Source: Citrobacter amalonaticus
GTDB taxonomy: Bacteria > Pseudomonadota > Gammaproteobacteria > Enterobacterales > Enterobacteriaceae
Direction of reading: 5' to 3'
DNA: 64,000 nucleotides
NCBI RefSeq assembly: GCF_018323885.1
Contig: NZ_AP024585.1
Span: 4,653,873-4,717,872 of the forward strand
A model generated the notes under the pieces. It was given only the letters and a program-made list of their open reading frames with translations. It did not search any database and was not told the DNA's origin. The position numbers and the translations under genes are program-made. Shown in pieces: positions 13,636 to 25,195 of the stretch. Position 1 is the first letter of the stretch. Each line of letters begins with the position of its first letter.

Positions 13636-14526
13636 TTACTGCTTGATGACCAGCTTCAGGTCAACTGGATATTTGGCCTGAACTTTCTCGCCTTTCAGCA
13701 CCTTATCCGCTGTCTCAACGCCTTTCGCGCCGATCTGGTCCGGTAACTGTGCGATAGTCGCAGCCAGTTTGCCATCATTTACCGCTTTTTCGCCATCAGG
13801 CGTACCGTCAAATCCGACCACCATCACATCAGATTTACCTGCGGTTTGCAGAGCACGCAGCGCACCCAGCGCCATTTCATCGTTCTGTGCAAAAACAGCC
13901 TGCACGTCCGGATGCGCAGTCAGTAGGTTCTGCATAACGTTCAGACCCTTAGTGCGGTCGAAATCTGCCGGCTGACTGGCCAGAACGTTAAATTTGTGTG
14001 CCGCAACGGCCTGCTGGAAACCTTCACCACGCTCACGCGCCGCGGAAGTCCCGGCAATACCTTGCAGTTCAATGACTTTTGCGCCTTCACCGGCTTTTTT
14101 GGCGATGTAATCACCGGCGATTTTCCCGCCCAGCACGTTATCAGATGCGATATGGCTGACGACGTCACCTTTAGTTGCCTGGCGGTCAAGGGTAATCACC
14201 GGGATATTCGCCTGGTTCGCCATCTTCACTGCGTTACCCACCGCGTCGGAATCCGTCGGGTTGATCAGCAGAATTTTAGTACCACGTACGGTTAAATCCT
14301 GAACGTTCGCCAACTCTTTCGCCGGGTTGTTCTGAGAATCCAGTACCACCAGGTTGTAACCCAGCTTGTCAGCCTCTTTCTGCGCCCCGTCTTTCAGCGA
14401 GACAAAGAACGGGTTATTAAGCGTGGAGACCACCAGCGCAATGGTATCTTTCGCCATTGCATTCGCGCTCACGGTGGCGCTTAGCGCAACAGCAGAAACC
14501 AGGGTAGCCAGTTTTTTCATGTTCAT
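13636..14526 (-). CDS. rbsB: periplasmic D-ribose-binding protein
   Basis: A 296-residue protein virtually identical to E. coli RbsB. A Sec signal peptide ([20 protein letters not shown], cleavage after NAMA) is followed by the two-lobed type I periplasmic binding fold. It delivers ribose to RbsAC and to the Trg chemoreceptor. Third transport gene of the rbs operon, 24 bp after rbsC. Confidence 0.97.
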   Translation of the reverse strand: MNMKKLATLVSAVALSATVSANAMAKDTIALVVSTLNNPFFVSLKDGAQKEADKLGYNLVVLDSQNNPAKELANVQDLTVRGTKILLINPTDSDAVGNAVKMANQANIPVITLDRQATKGDVVSHIASDNVLGGKIAGDYIAKKAGEGAKVIELQGIAGTSAARERGEGFQQAVAAHKFNVLASQPADFDRTKGLNVMQNLLTAHPDVQAVFAQNDEMALGALRALQTAGKSDVMVVGFDGTPDGEKAVNDGKLAATIAQLPDQIGAKGVETADKVLKGEKVQAKYPVDLKLVIKQ

Positions 14527-14550
14527 ATTTAAGATGTCCTGTAGTCGTTG

Positions 14551-15516
14551 TTACTGCTTTTTGTTGTCTACCAGTACCGCCAGCAAAATCACCACCGCTT
14601 TGACGATCATCTGGTAATAGGAGGAAACACCTAACAAATTCAAACCATTATTGAGGAAACCCAGAATTAATGCGCCGATCAAGGTCCCAACAATACGACC
14701 TTTGCCGCCCGCCAGACTGGTCCCACCCAGCACAACGGCTGCGATGGCATCCAACTCATAACCCGTACCGGCAGTCGGCTGGGCAGAGGAGAGGCGCGCC
14801 ACTTCAATGATGCCCGCCAGCGATGCCAGCAGCCCACACAGTGAATAGACGATGATCTTGATTTTACTGACGCTAATGCCAGACAGACGCGTTGCCGCTT
14901 CGTTACCACCCAGCGCATAGATATAGCGACCCAGACGAGTGTGGTGCAACATGTACCATGCCGCCAGGAAAACAATACCCATGATCCAGACCGGCGTTGG
15001 AACCCCCAGCGGACGACCGATACCGAACCAGCCAAACAGATCGGCATTATCGGTAAAGCCCGTATTAACCGGACTCCCGTTGGTGTACACCATTGTCACG
15101 CCGCGCAGCAGTAGCATCATGACCAGCGTGGCGATAAACGCCTGCACGCGGCCTTTCGCCACAATCACACCTGTGACTGCGCCAACAGCGGCACCTAATG
15201 CCAGGGCAGCAGCAACGGCCACCAGCGCGTTAACTTCAATCCCTACAATTGAAGCCGCCACCGCGCCGGTGAGCGCCAGCAAGGAACCGACAGACAGATC
15301 GATACCCGATGTCAGGATCACCAGCGTCATCCCCACCGCCATAATGGCGTTCACGGATGTCTGTTGAAGAATGTTGAACAGGTTATTGACGGTAAAAAAG
15401 TTAGGGCTCAACGTCGAGACAATCGCGATCAGCACCAGCAGGGCGATGAGCGACTTCTGCTCCATCAACCACGCTTTGGTGAAATAACGGCGACCAGAAA
15501 CAGCCTGGGTAGTCAT
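14551..15516 (-). CDS. rbsC: ribose ABC transporter permease
   Basis: A 321-residue integral membrane protein of the BPD_transp_2 family with about ten hydrophobic segments and the conserved GIDLSVGSLLALTG stretch near residue 70. It pairs with the RbsA ATPase. Starts 5 bp after rbsA ends. Confidence 0.96.
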   Translation of the reverse strand: MTTQAVSGRRYFTKAWLMEQKSLIALLVLIAIVSTLSPNFFTVNNLFNILQQTSVNAIMAVGMTLVILTSGIDLSVGSLLALTGAVAASIVGIEVNALVAVAAALALGAAVGAVTGVIVAKGRVQAFIATLVMMLLLRGVTMVYTNGSPVNTGFTDNADLFGWFGIGRPLGVPTPVWIMGIVFLAAWYMLHHTRLGRYIYALGGNEAATRLSGISVSKIKIIVYSLCGLLASLAGIIEVARLSSAQPTAGTGYELDAIAAVVLGGTSLAGGKGRIVGTLIGALILGFLNNGLNLLGVSSYYQMIVKAVVILLAVLVDNKKQ

Positions 15517-15521
15517 CTTTT

Positions 15522-17027
15522 TTACTCCTGATTCACGCGATTAAGCTTGCCTACAGCGGCAGCCATCAGAACTTCCTGGGTGGCCTGCTCGCGAGTGAAT
15601 TCACCGCCGAGATGCCCTTCATGCATGACGATAATGCGATCGCTCATGCCTAATACTTCTGGCATCTCAGAGGAGACCAGAATGATGCTCAGGCCGTCGG
15701 CCTTAAACTGGTTAATTAACTGATAAATTTCTTTCTTGGCCCCCACGTCCACGCCGCGGGTAGGCTCATCGAGGATCAGCACCTTCGGACGGGTCATCAA
15801 CCCACGGGCAATCGCCACTTTCTGCTGGTTGCCACCGGACAGCAGACCGATAGCCTGTTCCATCGACGGCGTCTTCACGTTGAACAGGCGGATAAAATCG
15901 CTTACCGCCTGTTGCTCATCCTTATGCTTCAGACTGCCGCCGCTGCGACTGAAATAGCGCAGCGCGGTCAGCGACATATTCTCTTTTACCGACATACCGA
16001 GCACTAAACCGTCGCGCTTGCGGTCTTCAGAAATATAGACGATACCGTTCGCCAGTCCGTCCTGCGGAGAACGAGTGATCACTTCATGCCCGTCGAGCGT
16101 GACATAACCACTGGTGCGTGGCAGCGCGCCATACAGAACCTTCATCAGTTCGGTACGCCCGGCTCCCATCAGGCCCGAGATCCCTAATATTTCACCTTTA
16201 CGCAGAGTAAAAGAGACATCGTTCACGCCAGGTCCGCACAGGTTATCGACCTTCAGACGGATGTCGCCAGGCGCTTTATCCAGGCGCGGATACTGCTCTT
16301 CGAGCTTACGTCCCACCATCATCTCTATCAGGGAGTCTTCGGTCAGCGAGGCCACTTCACGTTCGGCAATAAACTGCCCGTCGCGGAAAACGGTCACGTC
16401 ATCGCAAATCTCGAAGATCTCTTTCATGCGGTGAGAAATATAGACAATACCGCGCCCCTGCGACTTCAGTTCGCGGATCACGCGGAACAGGGATTCGGTT
16501 TCGGTATCGGTGAGCGCATCCGTTGGCTCATCCATAATGATGACTTTCGACTCAAAGCTCAGCACTTTGGCGATCTCGACCATCTGCTGGTCGCCAATCG
16601 ACAATTCACCAACCTGGCGGTCGCTCTTAAAGCGCAGATTGAGTTTAGCTAACAGGAGATCCGCTTCGGCATACATTTTCTTCCAGTCAATCTTGCCAAA
16701 GCGGTTAACGAATTCGCGGCCGAGGAAAATATTTTCCGCAATGGTGAGTTGCGGGATCAGGTTAAGTTCCTGATGGATGATGCCGATACCGGCTTCCTGG
16801 GACGATTTAGGGCCATTAAAGGTGGTTTCTTTACCCAGCCACAACAGCGAACCCGCATCACGGGTATAGATACCGGTCAGCACTTTCATCATGGTGGATT
16901 TGCCGGCACCATTTTCCCCCACCAGCGCCATCACGCGGCCGGGATAAACATTGAGTGCGGCGCCGGATAGCGCTTTCACGCCAGGGAACGCTTTATCGAT
17001 CCCTTTGAGTTGCAGTAATGCGTCCAT
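15522..17027 (-). CDS. rbsA: ribose ABC transporter, duplicated ATPase
   Basis: A 501-residue protein with two fused nucleotide-binding domains. The first has Walker [10 protein letters not shown] and signature LSIGDQQ; the second has the variant loop GLMGAGRTE, lacking the Walker lysine, and signature LSGGNQQK. This asymmetry is standard for RbsA. The start at 17027 (MDALLQLKG) matches E. coli; an upstream in-frame ATG at 17072 overlaps rbsD and is unlikely. Confidence 0.96.
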   Translation of the reverse strand: MDALLQLKGIDKAFPGVKALSGAALNVYPGRVMALVGENGAGKSTMMKVLTGIYTRDAGSLLWLGKETTFNGPKSSQEAGIGIIHQELNLIPQLTIAENIFLGREFVNRFGKIDWKKMYAEADLLLAKLNLRFKSDRQVGELSIGDQQMVEIAKVLSFESKVIIMDEPTDALTDTETESLFRVIRELKSQGRGIVYISHRMKEIFEICDDVTVFRDGQFIAEREVASLTEDSLIEMMVGRKLEEQYPRLDKAPGDIRLKVDNLCGPGVNDVSFTLRKGEILGISGLMGAGRTELMKVLYGALPRTSGYVTLDGHEVITRSPQDGLANGIVYISEDRKRDGLVLGMSVKENMSLTALRYFSRSGGSLKHKDEQQAVSDFIRLFNVKTPSMEQAIGLLSGGNQQKVAIARGLMTRPKVLILDEPTRGVDVGAKKEIYQLINQFKADGLSIILVSSEMPEVLGMSDRIIVMHEGHLGGEFTREQATQEVLMAAAVGKLNRVNQE

Positions 17028-17034
17028 GACAGCC

Positions 17035-17454
17035 TCAGAAAGTGACGCCAGCACAGAGAATGATATTCGCATACGGGGAACACTCCCCGCTGCGAATTAC
17101 CGCCTGACTGTCTGCGGTTTGTTTTTTAAATTGTTCATGCGTGGTGTAACGAATTTCTATGGTATTTCCCTGGTGTTGTTGCAGTTGCTCGATATGGCTG
17201 AGCAACGTTTCGTGGAGCTGCGGATTATGTTGTTTAATTTCCGTCGCGAGAATGGCCGACTCAACCTGCATTTCACGGGTCACCACATCCAGTACCTGCA
17301 TAAAAGAAGGTACGCCCTGGGTTAATGCCATATCAATACGCGTAGTTCTGTTCGGGATGGGTAAACCTGCATCACACACCACCAGCGTATCGGTATGCCC
17401 CAGACGGGAGATCACCGATGAAATCTCTGAATTGAGTACAGTGCCTTTCTTCAT
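17035..17454 (-). CDS. rbsD: D-ribose pyranase
   Basis: A 139-residue cytoplasmic mutarotase converting beta-pyranose ribose to the furanose form used by RbsK. The conserved opening [20 protein letters not shown] and the central [10 protein letters not shown] motif are present. First gene of the rbs operon, behind the RbsR operator. Confidence 0.97.
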   Translation of the reverse strand: MKKGTVLNSEISSVISRLGHTDTLVVCDAGLPIPNRTTRIDMALTQGVPSFMQVLDVVTREMQVESAILATEIKQHNPQLHETLLSHIEQLQQHQGNTIEIRYTTHEQFKKQTADSQAVIRSGECSPYANIILCAGVTF

Positions 17455-17468
17455 TTTCTTACTCCACT

Positions 17469-17484
17469 AGCGAAACGTTTCGCT
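17469..17484. promoter_or_regulatory. RbsR operator (proximal)
   Basis: Perfect 16-bp palindrome AGCGAAACGTTTCGCT, 15 bp before the rbsD start. It matches the RbsR operator of E. coli, with the central CG step typical of LacI-family sites. Confidence 0.92.
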
Positions 17485-17548
17485 GGTATTGAGTGTAGTC
17501 TGAGAAGTGAGCAAATAACCATCATTACGTAACAGATTTGTGATCACC

Positions 17549-17566
17549 GTCGAAACGTTTCGCTAA
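17549..17566. promoter_or_regulatory. second RbsR-like palindrome, with adjacent CRP half-site
   Basis: The core CGAAACGTTTCG recurs at 17551-17564, 80 bp (about 8 helical turns) upstream of the first operator and in near-identical sequence. On the minus strand it runs into GGTGATCACAAAT, whose TCACA is a good CRP half-site at 17539-17545. The arrangement suggests looping by RbsR and interference with CRP binding; both are inference. Confidence 0.65.
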
Positions 17567-17605
17567 GTGAAATGGCAAGAGAGACAAAGCAGAGCTGGAC
17601 GGGAA

Positions 17606-17638
17606 GAAAAATGCCGGGCAAGCGTTGCGCTGCCCGGC
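17606..17638 (-). terminator. terminator downstream of kup
   Basis: GCCGGGCA / TGCCCGGC stem followed on the minus strand by ATTTTTC. It lies just after the kup stop codon. Confidence 0.75.
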
Positions 17639-17650
17639 TGGATGAGCACG

Positions 17651-19519
17651 TTAAATCTCGACCTGTGTCCCCAGTTCAATCACGCGGTTAGGCGGGATCT
17701 CAAACTGGTCAGGCGCGCGCAGCGCGTTACGCTGGAGAAGCAGATACAGCTTGCCACGCAGACGCAAATACCAGGGGCGTTTGCCGACGATTAACGACTC
17801 GTGCGACATAAAGAACGACGTTTCCATCATCCGGCAGCTCAACCCTTCCAGACCGCAGCGATGGAAGACTTCTTCAACATTCGGCGTTTCACGCCAGCCG
17901 TAGCTGGCAACGACGCGCCAGAAGGTTGGCGACAGCTGTTCAATCTGCACACGACGGACGTTATGCACGTACGGCGCATCTTCAGTCCGCAGCGTCAGCA
18001 GGATCACTCGCTCATGCAATACCTTGTTGTGCTTGAGATTGTGCATCAGAGCAAAGGGGATCACATTCAGCGCGCGAGACATATATACCGCAGTTCCCGG
18101 TACGCGTACCGGCGGGGATTTCTCCAGCGAGGCAATCATCGCTTCCAGAGAATTACCGTGCTCATGCATACGACGCAGCAGGCGGAAACGTTCACTCTTC
18201 CAGGTAGTCATGATGGTGAACATCACCAGACCCAGCGATAACGGTAACCAACCACCAGACAGCAGTTTGTCGAGGTTTGCCGAGAACAATGGAATATCAA
18301 TACACAGGAACGCGACGAGAATCAGCGCCACGAAGTACTTATTCCAGTGCCAGTTTTTACGCGCCACGGTGGTTGAGAGAATCGAGGTCAGCACCATCGT
18401 GCCGGTCACGGCAATCCCATACGCCGCCGCCAGGTTACTGGAGTGTTCGAAGCTGACAATCACAATGACCACTGCGATATAAAGCATCCAGTTGACGAAC
18501 GGAATGTAGATCTGTCCGGACTCCATTTCTGACGTATGAATGATACGCATGGGCGACAGATATCCCAGGCGAACCGCCTGACGCGTCAGCGAAAAGACGC
18601 CTGAAATCACCGCCTGAGAGGCGATCACCGTCGCCAGCGCCGCAATGATCAGCAGCGGAATCAACGCCCAGTCCGGCGCCAACAAGAAGAACGGGTTTTT
18701 AATCGCTTCCGGATGCTTTAACAGCAGCGCGCCCTGACCAAAGTAGTTGAGCACCAGCGAAGGCAGTACCACGGTGAACCACGCCAGGCGGATGGGGAAC
18801 TTACCAAAGTGCCCCATATCGGCATACAGCGCTTCGACACCGGTAATCGACAGAACCACCGCGCCAAGCGCAACAAAGGAGACGGTTTTATATTCCAGAA
18901 AGAAATGCACCGCCCACATCGGGTTCAACGCCTGCAGCACTTCGGGGTTGGCAATAATGCTGCGCAGGCCAAGCACGGCCAGAATCAAAAACCAGGCCAG
19001 CATGATAGGCGCAAATAACTTCCCCACCATCCCGGTACCGTGCTTCTGAATCATAAACAGCAGCGTCAGGACGATTATCGACAGCGGGACAATCCAGGTA
19101 TCCAGCTGCGGCGCAACGATCTCCAGACCCTCAATGGCCGACATCACCGAGATGGCCGGGGTGATCACCACCTCACCATAAAAGAAGCTGCCGCCGATTA
19201 AGCCCATGATGACCAGCATAGAGGTCGTTCGCGCGGAGGTATTACGCCCCGCCAGCGACATCAGCGTCAGGATCCCCCCTTCACCAGCGTTATCAGCACG
19301 CATGACGAAAGTCAGATACTTAATCGAAACAACAAAGATGAGTAGCCAGAAAATCAGCGACAAAAAACCAAAAACGGCATCACGTTCAACGCCAAAACCA
19401 AACTGACCGGACAAACATTCACGAAGTGTATAAAGTGGGCTGGTACCAATATCACCGTAGACAACCCCAATGGCTGCGAGGGTAATCGCAGACAATGATT
19501 GCTTATTATCAGTGCTCAT
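17651..19519 (-). CDS. kup: low-affinity potassium transporter Kup
   Basis: A 622-residue inner-membrane K+:H+ symporter (TrkD), nearly identical to E. coli. The N-terminal KUP signature [17 protein letters not shown] is present, followed by about twelve membrane spans (to residue 440) and a soluble C-terminal domain of roughly 180 residues. It is the main K+ (and Cs+) uptake route at low pH. The 219-bp gap to ravA is a divergent promoter region. Confidence 0.97.
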   Translation of the reverse strand: MSTDNKQSLSAITLAAIGVVYGDIGTSPLYTLRECLSGQFGFGVERDAVFGFLSLIFWLLIFVVSIKYLTFVMRADNAGEGGILTLMSLAGRNTSARTTSMLVIMGLIGGSFFYGEVVITPAISVMSAIEGLEIVAPQLDTWIVPLSIIVLTLLFMIQKHGTGMVGKLFAPIMLAWFLILAVLGLRSIIANPEVLQALNPMWAVHFFLEYKTVSFVALGAVVLSITGVEALYADMGHFGKFPIRLAWFTVVLPSLVLNYFGQGALLLKHPEAIKNPFFLLAPDWALIPLLIIAALATVIASQAVISGVFSLTRQAVRLGYLSPMRIIHTSEMESGQIYIPFVNWMLYIAVVIVIVSFEHSSNLAAAYGIAVTGTMVLTSILSTTVARKNWHWNKYFVALILVAFLCIDIPLFSANLDKLLSGGWLPLSLGLVMFTIMTTWKSERFRLLRRMHEHGNSLEAMIASLEKSPPVRVPGTAVYMSRALNVIPFALMHNLKHNKVLHERVILLTLRTEDAPYVHNVRRVQIEQLSPTFWRVVASYGWRETPNVEEVFHRCGLEGLSCRMMETSFFMSHESLIVGKRPWYLRLRGKLYLLLQRNALRAPDQFEIPPNRVIELGTQVEI

Positions 19520-19738
19520 AGACTAGTCTTTCATATATAAAGAAATGTGTGCGTAGTCCCTTGGCCCACAAAAAGCGCACAGTATGCACGATTCCAAGCA
19601 AAATCGTACCCCTAAATGAGACCAGATTAACCTGGCTCAAAGAAAAATAAACAGCCTCCCGAACAAGTTCAGCCTGTGAACCGAAACGTCTATACTCGCT
19701 GTTAACGCAGTACATTTATGAAAGGACGCCACTCTATT

Positions 19739-21235
19739 ATGGCTCACCCACATTTATTAGCGGAAAGAATTTCCCGCCTGAGCAGCGCGCTGGAAAAAGG
19801 TCTCTATGAGCGCAGTCACGCCATTCGGCTTTGCCTGCTGGCCGCCCTGAGCGGCGAAAGCGTTTTCTTACTTGGCCCTCCAGGGATCGCCAAAAGCCTG
19901 ATTGCCCGTCGGCTGAAATTTGCCTTCCAGAATGCGCGGGCGTTTGAATATCTGATGACGCGTTTTTCCACGCCGGAAGAGGTTTTTGGCCCACTCTCTA
20001 TTCAGGCGCTTAAAGATGAAGGTCGTTACGAACGCTTAACCGCCGGTTATCTTCCCGAAGCGGAAATCGTCTTTCTTGATGAAATCTGGAAAGCGGGTCC
20101 GGCAATCCTCAATACCCTGCTGACTGCGATTAACGAACGTCACTTTCGCAACGGCGCGCACGAAGAAAAAATCCCTATGCGCCTGCTGGTGGCCGCCTCC
20201 AACGAACTACCGGAAGCAGACAGCAGTCTGGAAGCGCTGTACGACCGTATGCTGATCCGTCTGTGGCTGGACAAAGTGCAGGACAAAGCTAACTTTCGCT
20301 CCTTGCTGGTAAGCCAACAGGACGAAAGCGAAAACCCGGTTCCCGCCTCACTACAGGTGAGCGATGAAGAGTATTACCGCTGGCAGAAAGACATTGGCGC
20401 AATTACGCTGCCCGATCATGTTTTTGAGCTGATTTTTACGCTGCGCCAGCAGTTGGATAATCTGCCGAATGCGCCTTACGTCTCAGACCGTCGCTGGAAA
20501 AAAGCGATTCGTCTGTTACAGGCCAGCGCCTTCTTTAGCGGGCGTGACGCCGTTGCCCCTATCGATCTCATTCTGCTAAAGGACTGCCTGTGGTACGACG
20601 CCCAGAGCCTGAACCTGATGCAGCAACAGCTCGAAATATTGATGACCGGACACGCCTGGCAACAGCAAACCATGCTGACGCGCCTCGGCGGTATCGTCCA
20701 GCAACGCATTCAGTTGCAGCAACAACAAAGCGATAAAACCGCGTTTACCGTGCTGCGTCAGGGGGGCATGTTCAGCCGTCGTCCGCATTACGATTTGCCC
20801 GCTGAGGTCACTGCGACAACTCTGACACTACTTCTGCAAAAACCCTTGAAATTGCATGATATGGAAGTGATCCACATCGCTTTTGATCGCAGCGCGCTGG
20901 AGCAATGGCTGGCGAAAGGGGGCGAGATCCGCGGTAAACTTAACGGGATCGGGTTTGCTCAGACGCTGAATATGGAAGTCGATAGCGCCCAGCATCTGGT
21001 TGTGCGCGATGTGAGTCTACGGGGCACGCGCCTGGCGCTTCCTGGTTCTTCGGAAGAAGCCATGCCCGGCGAAATCAAGCAGCAGCTGGAGGCGCTGGAA
21101 AACGACTGGCGCCAGCAGCATACCCGCTTTAGCGAACAGCAAAAGTGCCTGTTTATTCATAGCGACTGGTTAGGTCGTATTGAGGCCAGCCTTCAGGATG
21201 TCGGTGAGCAGATCCGTCAGGCGCAACAATGCTGA
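19739..21235 (+). CDS. ravA: MoxR-family AAA+ ATPase RavA
   Basis: A 498-residue regulatory ATPase. Walker A GPPGIAKS near residue 45, Walker [10 protein letters not shown] near 110, then the LARA domain that contacts LdcI. RavA hexamers form a cage with lysine decarboxylase LdcI and, with ViaA, act on respiratory complexes such as fumarate reductase and NuoA. The start at 19739 (MAHPHLL) equals E. coli; an upstream ATG at 19718 is also in frame. Confidence 0.96.
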   Translation: MAHPHLLAERISRLSSALEKGLYERSHAIRLCLLAALSGESVFLLGPPGIAKSLIARRLKFAFQNARAFEYLMTRFSTPEEVFGPLSIQALKDEGRYERLTAGYLPEAEIVFLDEIWKAGPAILNTLLTAINERHFRNGAHEEKIPMRLLVAASNELPEADSSLEALYDRMLIRLWLDKVQDKANFRSLLVSQQDESENPVPASLQVSDEEYYRWQKDIGAITLPDHVFELIFTLRQQLDNLPNAPYVSDRRWKKAIRLLQASAFFSGRDAVAPIDLILLKDCLWYDAQSLNLMQQQLEILMTGHAWQQQTMLTRLGGIVQQRIQLQQQQSDKTAFTVLRQGGMFSRRPHYDLPAEVTATTLTLLLQKPLKLHDMEVIHIAFDRSALEQWLAKGGEIRGKLNGIGFAQTLNMEVDSAQHLVVRDVSLRGTRLALPGSSEEAMPGEIKQQLEALENDWRQQHTRFSEQQKCLFIHSDWLGRIEASLQDVGEQIRQAQQC

Positions 21236-22680
21236 CACTGGATACACTCAATGTCATGTTAGCCGTCAGTGAAGAGGGGATGATCGAAGAGATGATCCTC
21301 GCGCTGCTGGCCTCGCCACAGCTGGCGGTCTTTTTTGAAAAATTTCCCCGTCTGAAAGCGGCAATCACGGACGATCTACCGCGCTGGCGCGAAGCGCTTC
21401 GTCGGCGGCTTAAAGATGCACGCGTACCGCCAGAGCTGACGGAAGAGGTGATGTGCTACCAGCAGAGCCAGCTTCTCTCTACCGCGCAGTTCATCGTCCA
21501 GCTTCCGCAAATATTGACGCTATTACACCGGCTGCACTCGCCGTATGCCGAACAGGCGCAGCAACTGGTGGACAGCAACACGATATTCACCCCCGCTCTG
21601 CATACGCTCTTTTTACAGCGTTGGCGCTTAAGTCTGGTGGTGCAGACCACGACACTGAATCAGCAATTGCTTGAAGAAGAGCGTGAGCAGTTACTGAGTG
21701 AAGTTCAGGAACGAATGACCCTGAGCGGGCAACTGGATCCGGTTCTGGCAGAAAACGAAACCGCCGCAGGCCGCCTGTGGGATATGAGCGCCGGTCAGCT
21801 CAGACGCGGTGATTATCAGTTGATCGTGAAGTATGGTGATTTTCTGCGCGAACAGCCGGAGTTGATGCGACTGGCAGAGCAACTGGGGCGTTCCAGAGAA
21901 GCCAAATCCGTTCCGCGAAAAGATGCGCCGATGGAGACCTTTCGCACGCTGGTGCGCGAGCCCGCCACGGTGCCTGAGCAGGTTGATGGTATTCAGCAAA
22001 GTGACGATATTCTGCGTCTGTTGCCACCGGAACTGGCCACGCTCGGCATAACAGAACTGGAATATGAGTTCTACCGGCGGCTGGTGGAAAAACAACTGCT
22101 CACTTATCGTCTGCACGGTGAAGCCTGGCGCGAGAAGGTCACTGAACGACCGGTGATTCATCAGGATTTCGATGAACAGCCGCGCGGGCCGTTCATTGTG
22201 TGCGTTGACACCTCCGGCTCAATGGGGGGCTTTAATGAACAGTGCGCAAAGGCCTTTTGCCTGGCCCTGATGCGCATTGCCCTTGCCGATAACCGTCGTT
22301 GCTTCATCATGCTGTTTTCCACCGAAGTGGTGCGCTATGAGCTTTCCGGCCCACAAGGCATTGAGCAGGCTATCCGCTTTCTGAGCCAACGCTTTCGCGG
22401 CGGTACGGATATCGCCAGCTGTTTTCGCGCCATTATTGAACGCATGCAGGGACGAGAGTGGTTTGATGCCGATGCGGTGGTGATTTCAGATTTTATCGCC
22501 CAGCGGTTGCCTGACGAAGTGGTGAGTAAAGTCGGAGAGCTGCAGCGGGTTCATCAACATCGCTTTCACGCGGTGGCGATGTCAGCACATGGCAAACCCG
22601 GCATCATGCGCATTTTCGATCATATCTGGCGCTTTGATACCGGGATGCGAAGCCGCCTGCTCAGACGCTGGCGGCGATAA
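21229..22680 (+). CDS. viaA: von Willebrand A domain protein ViaA
   Basis: A 483-residue partner of RavA, overlapping ravA by 7 nt. The C-terminal VWA domain has an intact metal-ion-dependent adhesion site: DTSGS (at about 327-331), a Thr in FRGGTDI and an Asp in VVISDF. The helical N-terminal half binds RavA. The MoxR-VWA pairing is the classical arrangement for ATPase-assisted maturation of metal- or cofactor-containing enzymes. Confidence 0.96.
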   Translation: MLTLDTLNVMLAVSEEGMIEEMILALLASPQLAVFFEKFPRLKAAITDDLPRWREALRRRLKDARVPPELTEEVMCYQQSQLLSTAQFIVQLPQILTLLHRLHSPYAEQAQQLVDSNTIFTPALHTLFLQRWRLSLVVQTTTLNQQLLEEEREQLLSEVQERMTLSGQLDPVLAENETAAGRLWDMSAGQLRRGDYQLIVKYGDFLREQPELMRLAEQLGRSREAKSVPRKDAPMETFRTLVREPATVPEQVDGIQQSDDILRLLPPELATLGITELEYEFYRRLVEKQLLTYRLHGEAWREKVTERPVIHQDFDEQPRGPFIVCVDTSGSMGGFNEQCAKAFCLALMRIALADNRRCFIMLFSTEVVRYELSGPQGIEQAIRFLSQRFRGGTDIASCFRAIIERMQGREWFDADAVVISDFIAQRLPDEVVSKVGELQRVHQHRFHAVAMSAHGKPGIMRIFDHIWRFDTGMRSRLLRRWRR

Positions 22681-22682
22681 GA

Positions 22683-23675
22683 TTACAGCAGCGAAGCTAC
22701 GCTTTCACGGACCTGTGCAGGCCATACGCCGCACTGAACCTGACCAATGTGCGGCAGTTGCAGCAGCAGCATGGTTAAGCGAGACTGACCAATGCCGCCG
22801 CCAATAGTCTGCGGCATTTCACCGCGCAGCAGCGCCTGGTGCCATTCCAGACTCAGACGATCTTCATCACCGGTAAGCTTAAGCTGATGTTTCAGCGCGT
22901 CGGCATCGACACGGATGCCCATGGAAGAGAGTTCAAACGCATCTTCCAGCACCGGGTTCCAGACCAGAATATCTCCGTTCAGACCGGCATACCCCAACTC
23001 GGATGCGGAACTCCAGTCATCATAGTCCGGCGCACGAACGTCATGGCGGTGGCCATCGCTGAGCTTACCGCCGATCCCCACCAGGAAGACCGCGCCTAAC
23101 TCTTTGGCGATCGCACGTTCACGACCTTTTGCATCAAGAGCCGGATAACGGCTCAGTAATTCCTGGCTGTGAACAAAGTGGATCTGCTCTGGCAGGAACG
23201 GTGCCAGACCAAATTCTTTGCTTACCGCTGCTTCGGTCGCTTTAATTCCCGCCCAGATAGCCTCTACCGTGCTTTTCAGAGTGGAGAACTGACGCTCACC
23301 GTCGCCCATCACGCGTTCCCAGTCCCACTGATCGACATACACTGAGTGGAGCGGGGAGAGACGATCTTCATCCGGGCGCAGGGCTTTCATGTGCGTGTAG
23401 AGCCCTTCGCCAGCGCTGAAGTCGTGTTGTCCCAGTGTTTGACGCTTCCACTTCGCCAGCGAATGAACCACTTCGAACTGGGCATCTGGCAGCGCTTTCA
23501 CTTTCACCTGCACCGCTTTTTCACAGCCCGACAAGTTATCCTGCGTGCCATCCCCTACACGGCTGAGGATCGGTGCCTGGACTTCAATCAGACCCAGACG
23601 CTCCTCCAGTTGACGAGAGAAGTGAGATTTCACGAAGCTAATTTGGCGTTGTTTGGCAATGTAAGCGGTTTTCAT
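22683..23675 (-). CDS. asnA: aspartate-ammonia ligase (asparagine synthetase A)
   Basis: A 330-residue enzyme, the class II aaRS-like asparagine synthetase that uses ammonia and ATP. It contains the conserved [22 protein letters not shown] opening and the C-terminal GGGIGQSRL motif 3 analogue. Convergent with viaA (2 bp apart) and divergent from its activator asnC. Confidence 0.96.
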   Translation of the reverse strand: MKTAYIAKQRQISFVKSHFSRQLEERLGLIEVQAPILSRVGDGTQDNLSGCEKAVQVKVKALPDAQFEVVHSLAKWKRQTLGQHDFSAGEGLYTHMKALRPDEDRLSPLHSVYVDQWDWERVMGDGERQFSTLKSTVEAIWAGIKATEAAVSKEFGLAPFLPEQIHFVHSQELLSRYPALDAKGRERAIAKELGAVFLVGIGGKLSDGHRHDVRAPDYDDWSSASELGYAGLNGDILVWNPVLEDAFELSSMGIRVDADALKHQLKLTGDEDRLSLEWHQALLRGEMPQTIGGGIGQSRLTMLLLQLPHIGQVQCGVWPAQVRESVASLL

Positions 23676-23825
23676 TTTTTTACTCCTGCGTCCTGTTGCC
23701 TATGATTAAGCAACAAAATGGGGGTGATATTCAATAATCAACAAATAAAAAGCCGCATTCAATTTTGATTCATTAAAATTAACCGCTAAAATAGAGTGAA
23801 TCATTAATACACATAAGAAAAAACT

Positions 23826-24284
23826 ATGGAAAATTATCAGATCGACAATCTGGACCGCGGCATTCTTGATGCCTTAATGGAAAATGCCCGTACCGCCTAC
23901 GCCGAACTGGCAAAACAGTTTGGCGTCAGTCCGGGGACCATTCACGTGCGTGTGGAGAAAATGAAACAGGCGGGGATCATCACCGGTGCGCGCATTGACG
24001 TCAGCCCGAAGCAACTCGGTTATGACGTCGGCTGCTTTATCGGCATCATTCTCAAAAGCGCCAAAGACTATCCTTCGGCATTGGCCAGGCTGGAAAGCCT
24101 GGATGAAGTCACTGAGGCGTATTACACCACCGGCCACTACAGCATCTTTATTAAGGTCATGTGCCGGTCGATCGATGCGCTCCAGCATGTACTTATCAAC
24201 AAGATCCAAACAATTGATGAAATTCAGTCCACCGAGACACTGATCGTCCTGCAAAACCCGATTATGCGTACCATCAAGCCGTGA
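23826..24284 (+). CDS. asnC: Lrp/AsnC-family regulator AsnC
   Basis: A 152-residue regulator: N-terminal helix-turn-helix (DRGILDALMENARTAYAELA and FGVSPGTIHVRVEKM) and C-terminal RAM ligand-binding domain. AsnC activates asnA when asparagine is scarce and represses its own gene. The 150-bp divergent region to asnA is A+T-rich and holds both promoters. Confidence 0.97.
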   Translation: MENYQIDNLDRGILDALMENARTAYAELAKQFGVSPGTIHVRVEKMKQAGIITGARIDVSPKQLGYDVGCFIGIILKSAKDYPSALARLESLDEVTEAYYTTGHYSIFIKVMCRSIDALQHVLINKIQTIDEIQSTETLIVLQNPIMRTIKP

Positions 24285-24305
24285 TCGCCTTTTTTAATCC
24301 CACAT

Positions 24306-24345
24306 TTTTCCACAGGTAGATCCCAGCTCACTCACAGCGTACAAT
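24306..24345 (+). promoter_or_regulatory. mioC promoter with DnaA box
   Basis: TTTTCCACA at 24306-24314 is a DnaA-box-like site and TACAAT at 24340-24345 a -10 element, 28 bp before the mioC ATG. In E. coli DnaA represses mioC transcription, which otherwise runs into oriC. Confidence 0.65.
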
Positions 24346-24372
24346 AGCCCTTCTTTAACAGGATGGGCTCGT

Positions 24373-24816
24373 ATGGCTGACATAACTCTTATTAGCGGCA
24401 GCACCCTCGGCGGCGCTGAATATGTTGCAGAACACCTGGCTGAAAAGCTGGAAGATGCCGGTTTTACTACTGAAACCCTGCACGGCCCGCTGTTAGAGGA
24501 TCTTTCTGCCTCCGGGATCTGGTTGGTCATTAGCTCCACGCACGGTGCGGGAGACATTCCGGATAACCTTGTTCCTTTATATGAAGATCTTCAATCGCAA
24601 AAACCAGATCTGTCGCAGGTTCGTTTCGGTGCGATCGGTATCGGCAGTCGCGAGTATGACACCTTCTGTGGCGCTATCGAGAAGCTCGAAGCTGAACTGA
24701 AGCATTCCGGAGCCAGACAGATCGGCGAAACGCTGAAGATCAACATCCTTGAACACGATATTCCGGAAGATCCGGCAGAAGCCTGGCTGGGATCCTGGAT
24801 TAATTTACTCAAATAA
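24373..24816 (+). CDS. mioC: flavodoxin-like protein MioC
   Basis: A 147-residue flavodoxin: FMN phosphate loop SGSTLGGAEYVAEHLA at the N-terminus and the SSTHGAGDIPDN flavin-contact loop near 55. In E. coli it supports biotin synthase activity in vitro. It is transcribed towards oriC. Confidence 0.96.
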   Translation: MADITLISGSTLGGAEYVAEHLAEKLEDAGFTTETLHGPLLEDLSASGIWLVISSTHGAGDIPDNLVPLYEDLQSQKPDLSQVRFGAIGIGSREYDTFCGAIEKLEAELKHSGARQIGETLKINILEHDIPEDPAEAWLGSWINLLK

Positions 24817-24837
24817 GTGTAAAGATCGTGCGATCGT

Positions 24838-25106
24838 GTGTGGATAACTCTGTCAGGAACCTTGGATCAACCAGTAGTTATCCAAAGAATAACCATTGTT
24901 CAGTTTTTGAGTTGTGTATAACCCTTCATTCTGATCCCAGCTTATACGGACCAGGATCACCGATCATTCACAGCTAATGATCCTTACCAAGGTATTGATC
25001 TTAATACCGGGATCCGGCTTATCCACAGCCAATGGCGATCCTAATAAGAGATCACAATAGAACAGATCTCTAAATAAAAAGATCTTCTTTTTAATAGCCA
25101 GGATCC
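24838..25106. other. oriC: chromosomal replication origin oriC
   Basis: Located between mioC and mnmG. In the inverse orientation to the usual E. coli display, the DnaA boxes are R1 TTATCCACA (25019-25027), R2 TGTGTATAA (24913-24921), R3 TTATCCAAA (24878-24886) and R4 TGTGGATAA (24839-24847). GATC occurs about ten times. The A+T-rich unwinding element with three GATCT-containing 13-mer-like repeats is at about 25030-25100, ending at the GGATCC at 25101. Spacing between R1 and R4 (about 190 bp) is as in E. coli. Small ORFs called across it are artefacts. Confidence 0.97.
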
Positions 25107-25195
25107 CGGGGTCTTTCTCAAGCCGACAAAGTTGAGTAGAATCCACCGCCCGGGCTTCAATCCATTTTCACACCGCGTTATGCGAGGCAATTACC

